From Desulfovibrio sp. (GTDB lineage Bacteria; Desulfobacterota; Desulfovibrionia; Desulfovibrionales; Desulfovibrionaceae), in assembly GCA_014804915.1 (NCBI GenBank), contig JAAUYW010000079.1, positions 1 through 5,344 on the forward strand: 5,344 nucleotides of DNA, written 5' to 3'. The notes beneath the pieces are model-generated. The model was not told the origin of the DNA. It did no database searches and was given only the letters and a program-made list of their open reading frames with translations. This document shows, piece after piece, positions 1 to 5,344 of this stretch; position 1 is the first letter of the stretch; each line of letters begins with the position of its first letter. The position numbers and the translations under genes are program-made.

Positions 1-969
1 ATTGAGATTGTGGATGAGCGCTTCCATAGCCTGGTAAACGCGCTGACTTGTAGTCTCAAGGGCGGCTTCGGCAGCATAGCTGTGGCAGGCGGCATAGGCG
101 GCAGGCAAATCGAGTTCTTCCAGATTGCCCATTGCCGGCGTCTGCCTGCCCAGCGCCCGCTCGGTCTCGGCCCTGGCTTCAGCTGTGGAAAGGCCATTGC
201 GTATCGCCAGCCAGGCGGAAAACGCCTTTTTATATTCGCGGGCAAATGTCTTGCGCACGCCATCCGCCATTGCCCAGTCAAAATTGGGCACGCTCTGGCC
301 GCCGTGCATCTCGTTCTGGTTCGCCTGGATCGCTATGCAAGCCAGGGCGGCATAGCTTTCTATGGATTGCGGCTCGCGCAGAAAGCCGTGGCCTGTGGAA
401 AAGCCGTTCCGGAAAAGCCTGATCAGATCAATCTGGCAGCAGGTTTCCGTCAGCATGTAAAAATCCTTGTCATGAATATGAATATCGCCGCTGATATGAG
501 CAGCGGAGATATCCTTTGGCAGAATATAATTGTCTATGAAGTATTTGGAGCCTTCGGAGCCATATTTGAGCATCGTGCCCATGGCGGTGTCGCCGTCAAT
601 ATTCGCATTTTCGCGCTTGATGTCCTCATCCCTGGCCGGAATATAGGTGAGCTTCCTGTAAATATCCATCAGATAGGTTTCGGCATTGCGCAGCTTGGCG
701 TGCTCCGCGCGATAGAGAATATAGGCCTTCGCCGTTTTCGCGTAGCCATACTGAATCAGCGTTTCTTCAACAATATCCTGAATCTCTTCCACCTGCGGCT
801 GGTCTGCCTGCGCCAGCCGCCTGCATACCTTTTCAGTCAGAAACAGGATGTCCGTTGCCGACATTTCCTCGGATTCAACCGCCTTGTTCGCGGCAGTGAT
901 GGCGCCAAGAATCTTCAGGGAATCAAAAGGCACGCGCGTGCCGTCGCGCTTGATGACTGTATCTGGCAT
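1..969 (-). CDS. nrdD: Anaerobic ribonucleoside-triphosphate reductase, N-terminal part (cut by left edge)
   Basis: Class III ribonucleotide reductase large subunit, a glycyl-radical enzyme that reduces ribonucleotides to deoxyribonucleotides without oxygen in the cytoplasm. The minus strand is open for 323 codons from the ATG at 969 to the window edge. Residues 1 to about 95 form an ATP-cone: it opens MPDTVIKRDGTRVPFD and continues to YGYAKTAKAYILYR, the usual allosteric nucleotide-binding domain. The catalytic barrel then begins, with family-typical segments NANIDGDTAMGTMLKYGSEG (122-141), GDIHIHDKD (161-169), the Cys-Cys pair at 177-178, GFSTGHGFLREP (189-200), NEMHGGQSVPNFDW (219-232) and METALIHN-like MEALIHNLN at the edge. 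The C-terminal zinc-binding cysteines and the glycyl-radical loop would lie beyond the window, as would any nrdG activase gene. GGAG sits eight bases before the ATG. The family is certain from sequence; a full-length, intact gene is inferred. Confidence 0.95.
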   Translation of the reverse strand, partial: MPDTVIKRDGTRVPFDSLKILGAITAANKAVESEEMSATDILFLTEKVCRRLAQADQPQVEEIQDIVEETLIQYGYAKTAKAYILYRAEHAKLRNAETYLMDIYRKLTYIPARDEDIKRENANIDGDTAMGTMLKYGSEGSKYFIDNYILPKDISAAHISGDIHIHDKDFYMLTETCCQIDLIRLFRNGFSTGHGFLREPQSIESYAALACIAIQANQNEMHGGQSVPNFDWAMADGVRKTFAREYKKAFSAWLAIRNGLSTAEARAETERALGRQTPAMGNLEELDLPAAYAACHSYAAEAALETTSQRVYQAMEALIHNLN

Positions 970-998
970 TACCCAAGCTCCAATTTAAAAAATTTTTT

Positions 999-1025
999 CT
1001 TATGCCACAAACCGGCTTAAGTCAA
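999..1025 (-). promoter_or_regulatory. Candidate sigma-70 promoter of nrdD
   Basis: Reading the minus strand, TTGACT (1025-1020) is followed after 15 bases by CATAAG (1004-999), about 30 bases before the nrdD start codon, with an A/T-rich stretch (A6T6-like) just downstream. The -35 match is good and the -10 match only moderate, with a short spacer. I see no convincing NrdR-box pair here, so regulation is not evident from sequence. Confidence 0.35.
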
Positions 1026-1088
1026 AGCTGACAAAGCGGGCGGCCAAGCCTGGCGCCTGAACAACGCAAGCCAACTGGCTGCCATCGC

Positions 1089-1118
1089 TTGACAATGCCT
1101 GCCTCAGGGGCGGATTAT
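1089..1118 (+). promoter_or_regulatory. Candidate sigma-70 promoter of the 1192 gene
   Basis: A perfect TTGACA (1089-1094) is followed after 18 bases by GATTAT (1113-1118), a four-of-six match to the -10 consensus. An overlapping TATAAA (1116-1121) is closer to consensus but would need a 21-base spacer. Either predicts a leader of roughly 65-70 bases before the ATG at 1192. It faces away from the nrdD promoter across the same intergenic region. Confidence 0.45.
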
Positions 1119-1191
1119 AAAGCGGGCAGCAAGCCGGATTTGCCTTGCGGCGGGCGAGTTTCAGGCCCAAATCAAAATTGCGGGAGCGCAC

Positions 1192-1803
1192 ATGTCATTC
1201 AGGGTTGTCTTTCAGACCGAAAAGCGCGTTTCAGCCAGAAGCATGCGCACATTCATGCGCAAATTCCAGACCCAGTCCGTTCACATCCTCGATTCCGAGA
1301 TCTTTGAACGCGCCAGGGATGACGAGCCGGCTGCCGGGCCCTGGCAATATCTTGTCGCAGTCACGCTGGATGACAAGGTATCTGCCGCCGAAGAACATGA
1401 GCTTTGCGGAAGGCTGATTGACACGGGCAGGATTCGCGGGCTGGCGCCAGTTGGCATCACCGGCCTGCCCCCTGTCCCCGAAACCTGGCCGCGAGAATTT
1501 AAAATCTATCTGATGACCGAGCAAAACGGCCTTTCCGAAGCCATGGAAGACGTGGTGCGCCAGGCCTGCGGCGAGGGGCGGCAATTTCTGGCTACTGCCA
1601 GCCTGAACACCTTCCCCTTTTCGGATGATGAAGGCTGCTGTTACGAAATCAGGCTGGGCTTGTCTGGCAGGGTGGACGAGGAAACAGGGCGCCGCCTGAT
1701 CTGGGCCTTTTATTTTCGCATCCTTGGCCTTGCCAGAAAAGCCGGCTTCAGGCCTGTGCCGCATGAAACCGTGCAAAAGTGGTTTGCAGAGCTGAAGAGC
1801 TAG
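1192..1803 (+). CDS. Unrecognised 203-residue cytoplasmic protein
   Basis: I do not recognise this family. The ATG at 1192 has GGGAG five bases upstream, which supports this start, and the frame ends at TAG 1801-1803. The protein shows no signal peptide or membrane segment and looks soluble, mixed alpha/beta. An Arg-rich N-terminus (about 1-25) precedes two stretches that look loosely alike: QYLVAVTLDDKVSAAEEHEL (51-70) and YEIRLGLSGRVDEETGRRL from about 150, each a beta strand, a turn and an acidic helix. This hints at an internal duplication but is weak. Between them lie a Pro-rich stretch (ITGLPPVPETWP, about 88-99) and a Cys residue in RQACGEG; a CC pair precedes the second repeat. The open reading frame on the opposite strand over the same bases lacks a good ribosome site and has low-complexity composition, so I take the plus strand as real. 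It is transcribed divergently from nrdD and convergently with the arginase homologue, so it is probably monocistronic. Confidence 0.72.
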   Translation: MSFRVVFQTEKRVSARSMRTFMRKFQTQSVHILDSEIFERARDDEPAAGPWQYLVAVTLDDKVSAAEEHELCGRLIDTGRIRGLAPVGITGLPPVPETWPREFKIYLMTEQNGLSEAMEDVVRQACGEGRQFLATASLNTFPFSDDEGCCYEIRLGLSGRVDEETGRRLIWAFYFRILGLARKAGFRPVPHETVQKWFAELKS

Positions 1804-1813
1804 CGGCTTCAGC
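1791..1813. terminator. Hairpin at the convergent gene ends, possible bidirectional transcription end
   Basis: GCTGAAG (1791-1797) and CTTCAGC (1807-1813) form a perfect seven-base inverted repeat around a nine-base loop that contains the TAG stop of the upstream plus-strand gene. It lies where two converging transcripts must end, 25 bases apart. There is no T-tract on either side, so it is not a classical intrinsic terminator, and the termination role is inferred from position. Confidence 0.25.
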
Positions 1814-1828
1814 CCTGCCTACGGGCAA

Positions 1829-2719
1829 TCAGGCGGTCATAATGGGCAGCTGCGCCATCATGCGCTTCAGGTGCATGGCGTCCCAGGGCATATACTCGGC
1901 GATTGTCAGGCCAACCACATTGGCGGCTTGCGAAACAGCGCGGATAAGGCCTGTAACCCTGGGAAAATCCAGATGTCCCTTTACTGTGGGGTATTTTTCC
2001 TTAGCATCCGGATCATTGGTGAGCTGGGAGAAGAACCTGGCCGGATCAAGGGAATCCAGATCAAGGTGGATTGCGACATTTCCAAATTTCGCAGCTTCCA
2101 GCCAGGCGAGCACAGGCTGCGCGCCCGCATCTTCCGGCGGAATCACCGGCAATCCAAACTTTCCAATAGTTTCCTTTTCCTTTGGGGAATCAAAGCCGCG
2201 CATGCCGACCAGCAATACCTGGGCGGGCTTGAGCGGATGCAGAACCTGGCTTGAGAACGCGGGATCGCCTCCGCCCAGCAGGTTGCCAAGCACCATCGCG
2301 TGTTCGCGGTCATGGTTTTCCGGCGTGGAAACATCGGGGTGGGCGTCTATCCAGATTACGCCGAGATTTCCCTTGTAAAGACCGTTCAGGTAATCAAAAG
2401 GAGCCTGGCTGACCAGGCATTCCCCGCCAAAAGTCACCACGCGGGCCGGCTTTTTTTCCTCCAGAATTTTTCTGGCAGCCAGCATCTGGGCAAGCACGAT
2501 TTCCTGGTTCACCACGCCATTGGCTTTTGTTCTTTTTGCTCCTGGCACATAGGGGCTTACCGGAACTTCCACTGTTTCCTCGCCGCTTTGAGGGGCCAGA
2601 AAGGCCAAAAGCCTTGCCCCCAGCGGGTACAGCTCCCCGGAGCCAACGGACAAATCATAATCGCCGCCCTGCCACTCCGGCATAAGCAGGCGCAAGGTTT
2701 TTGCGTTATTTTCTGCCAT
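1829..2719 (-). CDS. Arginase/agmatinase-family (ureohydrolase) protein with variant metal site
   Basis: A 296-residue member of the arginase fold, whose known members hydrolyse guanidino or formimino compounds (arginine, agmatine, formiminoglutamate) with a two-manganese centre. Visible motifs are GGECLVS (98-104), WIDAHPDVSTP (123-133), His140, HLDLDSLDP (218-226) and AEYMP (274-278). These align with the GGDHS, DAHxD, SxDxDxxDP and late Glu motifs of the family. Metal ligands Asp125, His127, Asp129, Asp220 and Asp222 are present, but the ligand His of GGDHS is Cys101 and the preceding Asp is Glu100. The substrate therefore cannot be named with confidence. I chose the ATG at 2719, which has GGGG seven bases upstream; an in-frame TTG at 2761 would add 14 residues but has no good ribosome site. 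The gene lies downstream of fba on the same strand, 161 bases away, and ends 25 bases from the stop of the convergent gene. Confidence 0.88.
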   Translation of the reverse strand: MAENNAKTLRLLMPEWQGGDYDLSVGSGELYPLGARLLAFLAPQSGEETVEVPVSPYVPGAKRTKANGVVNQEIVLAQMLAARKILEEKKPARVVTFGGECLVSQAPFDYLNGLYKGNLGVIWIDAHPDVSTPENHDREHAMVLGNLLGGGDPAFSSQVLHPLKPAQVLLVGMRGFDSPKEKETIGKFGLPVIPPEDAGAQPVLAWLEAAKFGNVAIHLDLDSLDPARFFSQLTNDPDAKEKYPTVKGHLDFPRVTGLIRAVSQAANVVGLTIAEYMPWDAMHLKRMMAQLPIMTA

Positions 2720-2759
2720 TTTACAACCCCGGTTTAGTCCGTTTTTTCCAGCAGCAGGC

Positions 2760-2808
2760 AAAAACCCAGATTCTGTGCCCTTGTGTCAGAGGTATCGCAC
2801 AGTCCCAG
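2760..2808 (-). terminator. Imperfect hairpin plus T5, possible terminator of fba
   Basis: On the minus strand CTGTGC (2802-2797) pairs with GCACAG (2778-2773) across an 18-base loop. Outer CCC and GGG can add pairs beyond an internal loop, and five T residues (2764-2760) follow directly. This is a possible rho-independent end for the aldolase transcript ahead of the arginase homologue. The long loop makes it weaker than the terminator after dctP. Confidence 0.3.
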
Positions 2809-2835
2809 GGATCGGGCTTTTTTTGCCAACAGGCG

Positions 2836-2860
2836 GGCGCCTGGCAGTACGCCAGACGCC
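2836..2860 (-). other. Strong 10-bp hairpin just after fba
   Basis: The stem GGCGTCTGGC / GCCAGGCGCC, read on the minus strand, has ten pairs with one G-U and a five-base loop. It starts 20 bases after the fba stop codon. No T-tract follows, so it may be an mRNA-stabilising 3' hairpin, a processing site, or a non-canonical terminator. An alternative hairpin CAGGCG / CGCCTG (2830-2843) shares one arm and would exclude it. Confidence 0.4.
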
Positions 2861-2880
2861 GCGTAAACTTCAGAATCCGG

Positions 2881-3840
<960 letters not shown>

Positions 3841-3882
3841 TCAGGGCTGCTGATTATTGGTTCCTGAAAATTGCCAGATTTT

Positions 3883-3932
3883 GCCCTAAAGCGCAATTGG
3901 CGTATCAGGCGACTGGACGTTGCCTTTAGGGC
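3883..3932. repeat. Spaced inverted repeat between fba and dctP, candidate shared operator
   Basis: GCCCTAAAG (3883-3891) is matched by its exact complement CTTTAGGGC (3924-3932). Allowing one bulged C, the pairing continues through GCAA (3893-3896) and TTGC (3920-3923), giving 13 pairs around a 23-base centre. The arm centres are 41 bases apart, about four helical turns. The repeat lies roughly midway in the 228-base divergent region, with the right arm inside the candidate dctP promoter and the left arm upstream of the possible fba -10. A regulatory role is inferred; an RNA hairpin in one leader is the alternative. Confidence 0.5.
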
Positions 3933-3948
3933 GCTCATGTGAAAATAT
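3920..3948 (+). promoter_or_regulatory. Candidate dctP promoter
   Basis: TTGCCT (3920-3925) is followed by TGT-GAAAAT (3938-3946), an extended -10-like element with a 15-base spacer; AAATAT (3943-3948) with a 17-base spacer is an alternative. Neither is strong. The right arm of the inverted repeat falls between the -35 and -10 elements, so a bound protein would be expected to interfere with polymerase there. The predicted leader is about 85 bases. Confidence 0.3.
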
Positions 3949-4038
3949 CCAGGCAGGGATACTGGCATCGGTCCGGGCTGCCCGCCCCTTTTCCGGCGCT
4001 GGCGGCCGCAGGTTTTTAACCGCTCATGGAGGCAAGGG

Positions 4039-5064
4039 ATGAAAAAACTTGTTGCGCTTTGCGCGGCCCTTGGGTTTTTGTGCATGATGGCGCTGGGCCA
4101 CAATCCGGCCATTGCAGCCGAAAAGCCGATTGTGGTCAAGATCGCCGGCTACAAGCCGGAAGGCGAGCCGGAAACAGTGGGAATGCACCAGTTCGGCAAA
4201 TACCTGGCCGAGCTTTCAAATGGCAAATACGAGGTTCAGGTCTTTCCAAACAGCCAGCTGGGCAAGGAAGATTCCTATATTGACCAGACAAGGCGCGGCA
4301 TAATCCAGATGTGCGCCACAGGCACGCAGATGTCCAAGTTCCATCCGGCCATGGCGATGCTGGAAACGCCAATGCTTTTTGACGATCTGGATCACGCGCA
4401 CAGGGCCATGAACGGCAAGACATTTGAGCTGATCACAGACGGCTTTGACAAAAAATCCGGCATTCACACCCTGAACGCCTTTCCGCTGGGCTACAGGCAT
4501 TTCTACACCAAAAAGCCCATCAATACGGTTGAGGACATGAAGGGCATTAAAATGCGCGTTCCCAATATTCCGCTCTATACCAATTTCGCAAAGGAAGCCG
4601 GAATCAGCGGCCAGCCGATGCCATATGCGGAAGTGGCTGGCGCGCTTGACCAGGGCGTGATTGACGGCGGCGAAAGCCCGATGTCAGATATCATGGCTGT
4701 CAAGATGTATGAGATTGCCCCGTATATCACAAAGACCAAGCACATGCTTGTCATGCATTCGCTGTTTATCAACGACAAGTTTTATCAGAGCCTGCCAGAG
4801 CAGGACAAGAAATGGTTCAATGAAGCGGCGCAAAAGGCGGCAGAAGATGTCTGGCAGATGGTAAAGGAAAATGACAGCAAGGCCGAAGAGGCAATCGCGG
4901 CCGGCGGCGGCAAGCTCTCCGAGCCTGGGCCGGAGCTGAAAAAATTCATCAGGGACGCTGGCGAGCGCACCTGGACAATGTTCACTGATCCCAAAAGCAG
5001 TAGCTACGTGCCAAATGCGAAGGAGATTCTGGACAGCGCGGCAAGCTATCGCGAAGCGAAATAA
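4039..5064 (+). CDS. dctP: TRAP transporter periplasmic substrate-binding protein, DctP family
   Basis: Extracytoplasmic receptor that captures a solute, usually an organic acid, and delivers it to a sodium-driven DctQ-DctM membrane transporter. The 341-residue length is normal. A Sec signal peptide is clear: MKK, a hydrophobic core to about residue 20, and an AIAA cleavage box ending at 27, so the mature protein starts near Glu28. Family landmarks are IAGYKPEGEPE (35-45), the FPNSQLG segment (69-75), PLGYRHFYTKKPI (149-161), and GIKMRVPN (169-176) with Arg173 at the position of the conserved carboxylate-binding Arg, then AEVAGALDQGVIDGGESP (197-214). These place it in the DctP family; the ligand cannot be read from sequence, though the Arg supports a carboxylate. 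GGAGG lies six bases before the ATG. The gene is closed by a terminator, and no dctQ or dctM follows, so its membrane partner must be encoded elsewhere. Confidence 0.94.
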   Translation: MKKLVALCAALGFLCMMALGHNPAIAAEKPIVVKIAGYKPEGEPETVGMHQFGKYLAELSNGKYEVQVFPNSQLGKEDSYIDQTRRGIIQMCATGTQMSKFHPAMAMLETPMLFDDLDHAHRAMNGKTFELITDGFDKKSGIHTLNAFPLGYRHFYTKKPINTVEDMKGIKMRVPNIPLYTNFAKEAGISGQPMPYAEVAGALDQGVIDGGESPMSDIMAVKMYEIAPYITKTKHMLVMHSLFINDKFYQSLPEQDKKWFNEAAQKAAEDVWQMVKENDSKAEEAIAAGGGKLSEPGPELKKFIRDAGERTWTMFTDPKSSSYVPNAKEILDSAASYREAK

Positions 5065-5085
5065 TATCTGCAAGATCTGATATTC

Positions 5086-5124
5086 GCGCCTGGCTTCGCT
5101 ATCCGGAGTCAGGCGCATTTTTTT
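5086..5124 (+). terminator. Strong intrinsic terminator of dctP
   Basis: The stem consists of GCGCCTG (5086-5092) with CAGGCGC (5110-5116), continued inward through a G-U pair and CTTCG (5094-5098) with CGGAG (5104-5108). This makes 13 pairs with two wobbles and a CTATC loop. It is followed by A and seven T residues (5118-5124). It begins 21 bases after the dctP stop codon and separates dctP from the Kbp-like gene. Confidence 0.9.
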
Positions 5125-5189
5125 GCGCAGCAAAACTGGCCATACGCGCCATGACTGAACTGGCCATGCTTGCGCCGGCCATATCCAGA

Positions 5190-5218
5190 TTGCGGCGCAG
5201 GCTGGCCTGTGCTATGCT
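5190..5218 (+). promoter_or_regulatory. Candidate promoter of the Kbp-like gene
   Basis: TTGCGG (5190-5195) and TATGCT (5213-5218) are separated by 17 bases, and TG at 5210-5211 makes an extended -10 (TGnTATGCT). Transcription would start near 5225, giving a leader of about 40 bases that contains a small hairpin GCCC/GGGC (5229-5241) just before the ribosome site. The upstream terminator supports the need for a separate promoter here. Confidence 0.5.
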
Positions 5219-5265
5219 CGGGCCGACTGCCCTTTTCGGGCTCAACCCCAAACCAGGAGGAAACA

Positions 5266-5344
5266 ATGGGCATGTTCTCTTTTCTCAAGGATGTAGGCGA
5301 CAAAATCTTTGGCGGCAAGGAAGCCAAGGCGGATGAGCTGAAGA
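5266..5344 (+). CDS. Probable BON/LysM-domain protein (Kbp/YgaU-like), N-terminus only (cut by right edge)
   Basis: Only 26 codons are visible, from the ATG at 5266 to the window edge. AGGAGG at 5255-5260, five bases upstream, is a near-ideal ribosome site and fixes the start over the ATG two codons later. The opening MGMFSFLKDVGDKIFGG closely resembles the amphipathic N-terminus of E. coli Kbp (YgaU), MGLFNFVKDAGEKLW. Kbp is a small potassium-binding stress protein with a BON domain followed by a LysM domain. The resemblance is from memory and covers about 17 residues, so the BON and LysM domains are predicted, not seen. There is no signal peptide, as in Kbp. The gene has its own promoter and is isolated from dctP by a terminator. 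Confidence 0.72.
   Translation, partial: MGMFSFLKDVGDKIFGGKEAKADELK

Noticed and set aside
10..1020. 336-codon open frame on the plus strand over nrdD
   Set aside because: It is a shadow: the minus strand encodes clear NrdD motifs through the same bases, and the plus-strand protein has no recognisable domain.
970..1191. NrdR boxes controlling nrdD
   Set aside because: No pair of sites resembling the 16-base NrdR consensus was found by eye.
1231..1776. Long open frame on the minus strand opposite the 203-residue gene
   Set aside because: No good ribosome site and an unnatural residue pattern; the plus-strand frame has both a ribosome site and a promoter candidate.
2720..2761. N-terminal extension of the arginase homologue from a TTG codon at 2761
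   Set aside because: The upstream bases lack a ribosome site, the added 14 residues do not resemble the family start, and the ATG at 2719 has an acceptable site.
2801..2824. Terminator-like GC stem followed by T7 on the plus strand
   Set aside because: The stem is short with a bulge, and no plus-strand gene lies upstream to be terminated; both flanking genes run on the minus strand.
3963..3981. Sigma-54 (-24/-12) promoter before dctP, TGGCAT...CTGC
   Set aside because: The distance between the GG and GC elements is one base too long, and sigma-54 promoters tolerate little change in that spacing.
4026..4283. Upstream ATG at 4026 overlapping the start of dctP in another frame
   Set aside because: The ATG overlaps the ribosome site of dctP itself and its frame has no coding character; dctP begins with a clear signal peptide.

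Overview
The window looks like an ordinary chromosomal stretch from an anaerobic, probably Gram-negative bacterium. It holds an oxygen-independent ribonucleotide reductase (NrdD), a periplasmic TRAP-type solute receptor with a Sec signal peptide, and the start of a protein resembling the BON/LysM protein Kbp (YgaU) of proteobacteria. A Desulfobacterota-type (Desulfovibrio-like) host would fit, but this is a judgement from protein style and not a proven placement. All six genes have ordinary ribosome-binding sites, and the DNA is evenly and moderately GC-rich. I see no insertion sequence, tRNA, CRISPR array, phage gene or sign of recent transfer.

Layout, left to right. (1) 1-969, minus strand: the first 323 codons of nrdD, cut by the left edge. 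(2) 970-1191: a divergent intergenic region with promoter-like elements facing both ways. (3) 1192-1803, plus strand: a 203-residue protein I do not recognise. (4) 1829-2719, minus strand: an arginase/agmatinase-family protein whose stop codon is only 25 bases from that of the preceding convergent gene, and which has Cys in place of a conserved metal-binding His. (5) 2720-2880: a hairpin-rich spacer. (6) 2881-3810, minus strand: class II fructose-bisphosphate aldolase. (7) 3811-4038: a divergent regulatory region with a long spaced inverted repeat. (8) 4039-5064, plus strand: a DctP-type TRAP receptor, closed by a strong intrinsic terminator. (9) 5125-5265: promoter region with short repeats. 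(10) 5266-5344, plus strand: the first 26 codons of a Kbp-like gene, cut by the right edge.

The genes do not form one pathway. They are mostly single transcription units: deoxynucleotide synthesis without oxygen, a ureohydrolase-like enzyme, glycolysis/gluconeogenesis, uptake of an organic acid or similar solute, and probably cell-envelope potassium or stress physiology. Only aldolase and the arginase homologue are co-oriented neighbours that might share a transcript. I did not find a convincing new multi-gene system. The observations most worth following are the altered metal site of the arginase homologue, the inverted repeat between fba and dctP, the unrecognised gene divergent from nrdD, and the orphan state of the TRAP receptor.
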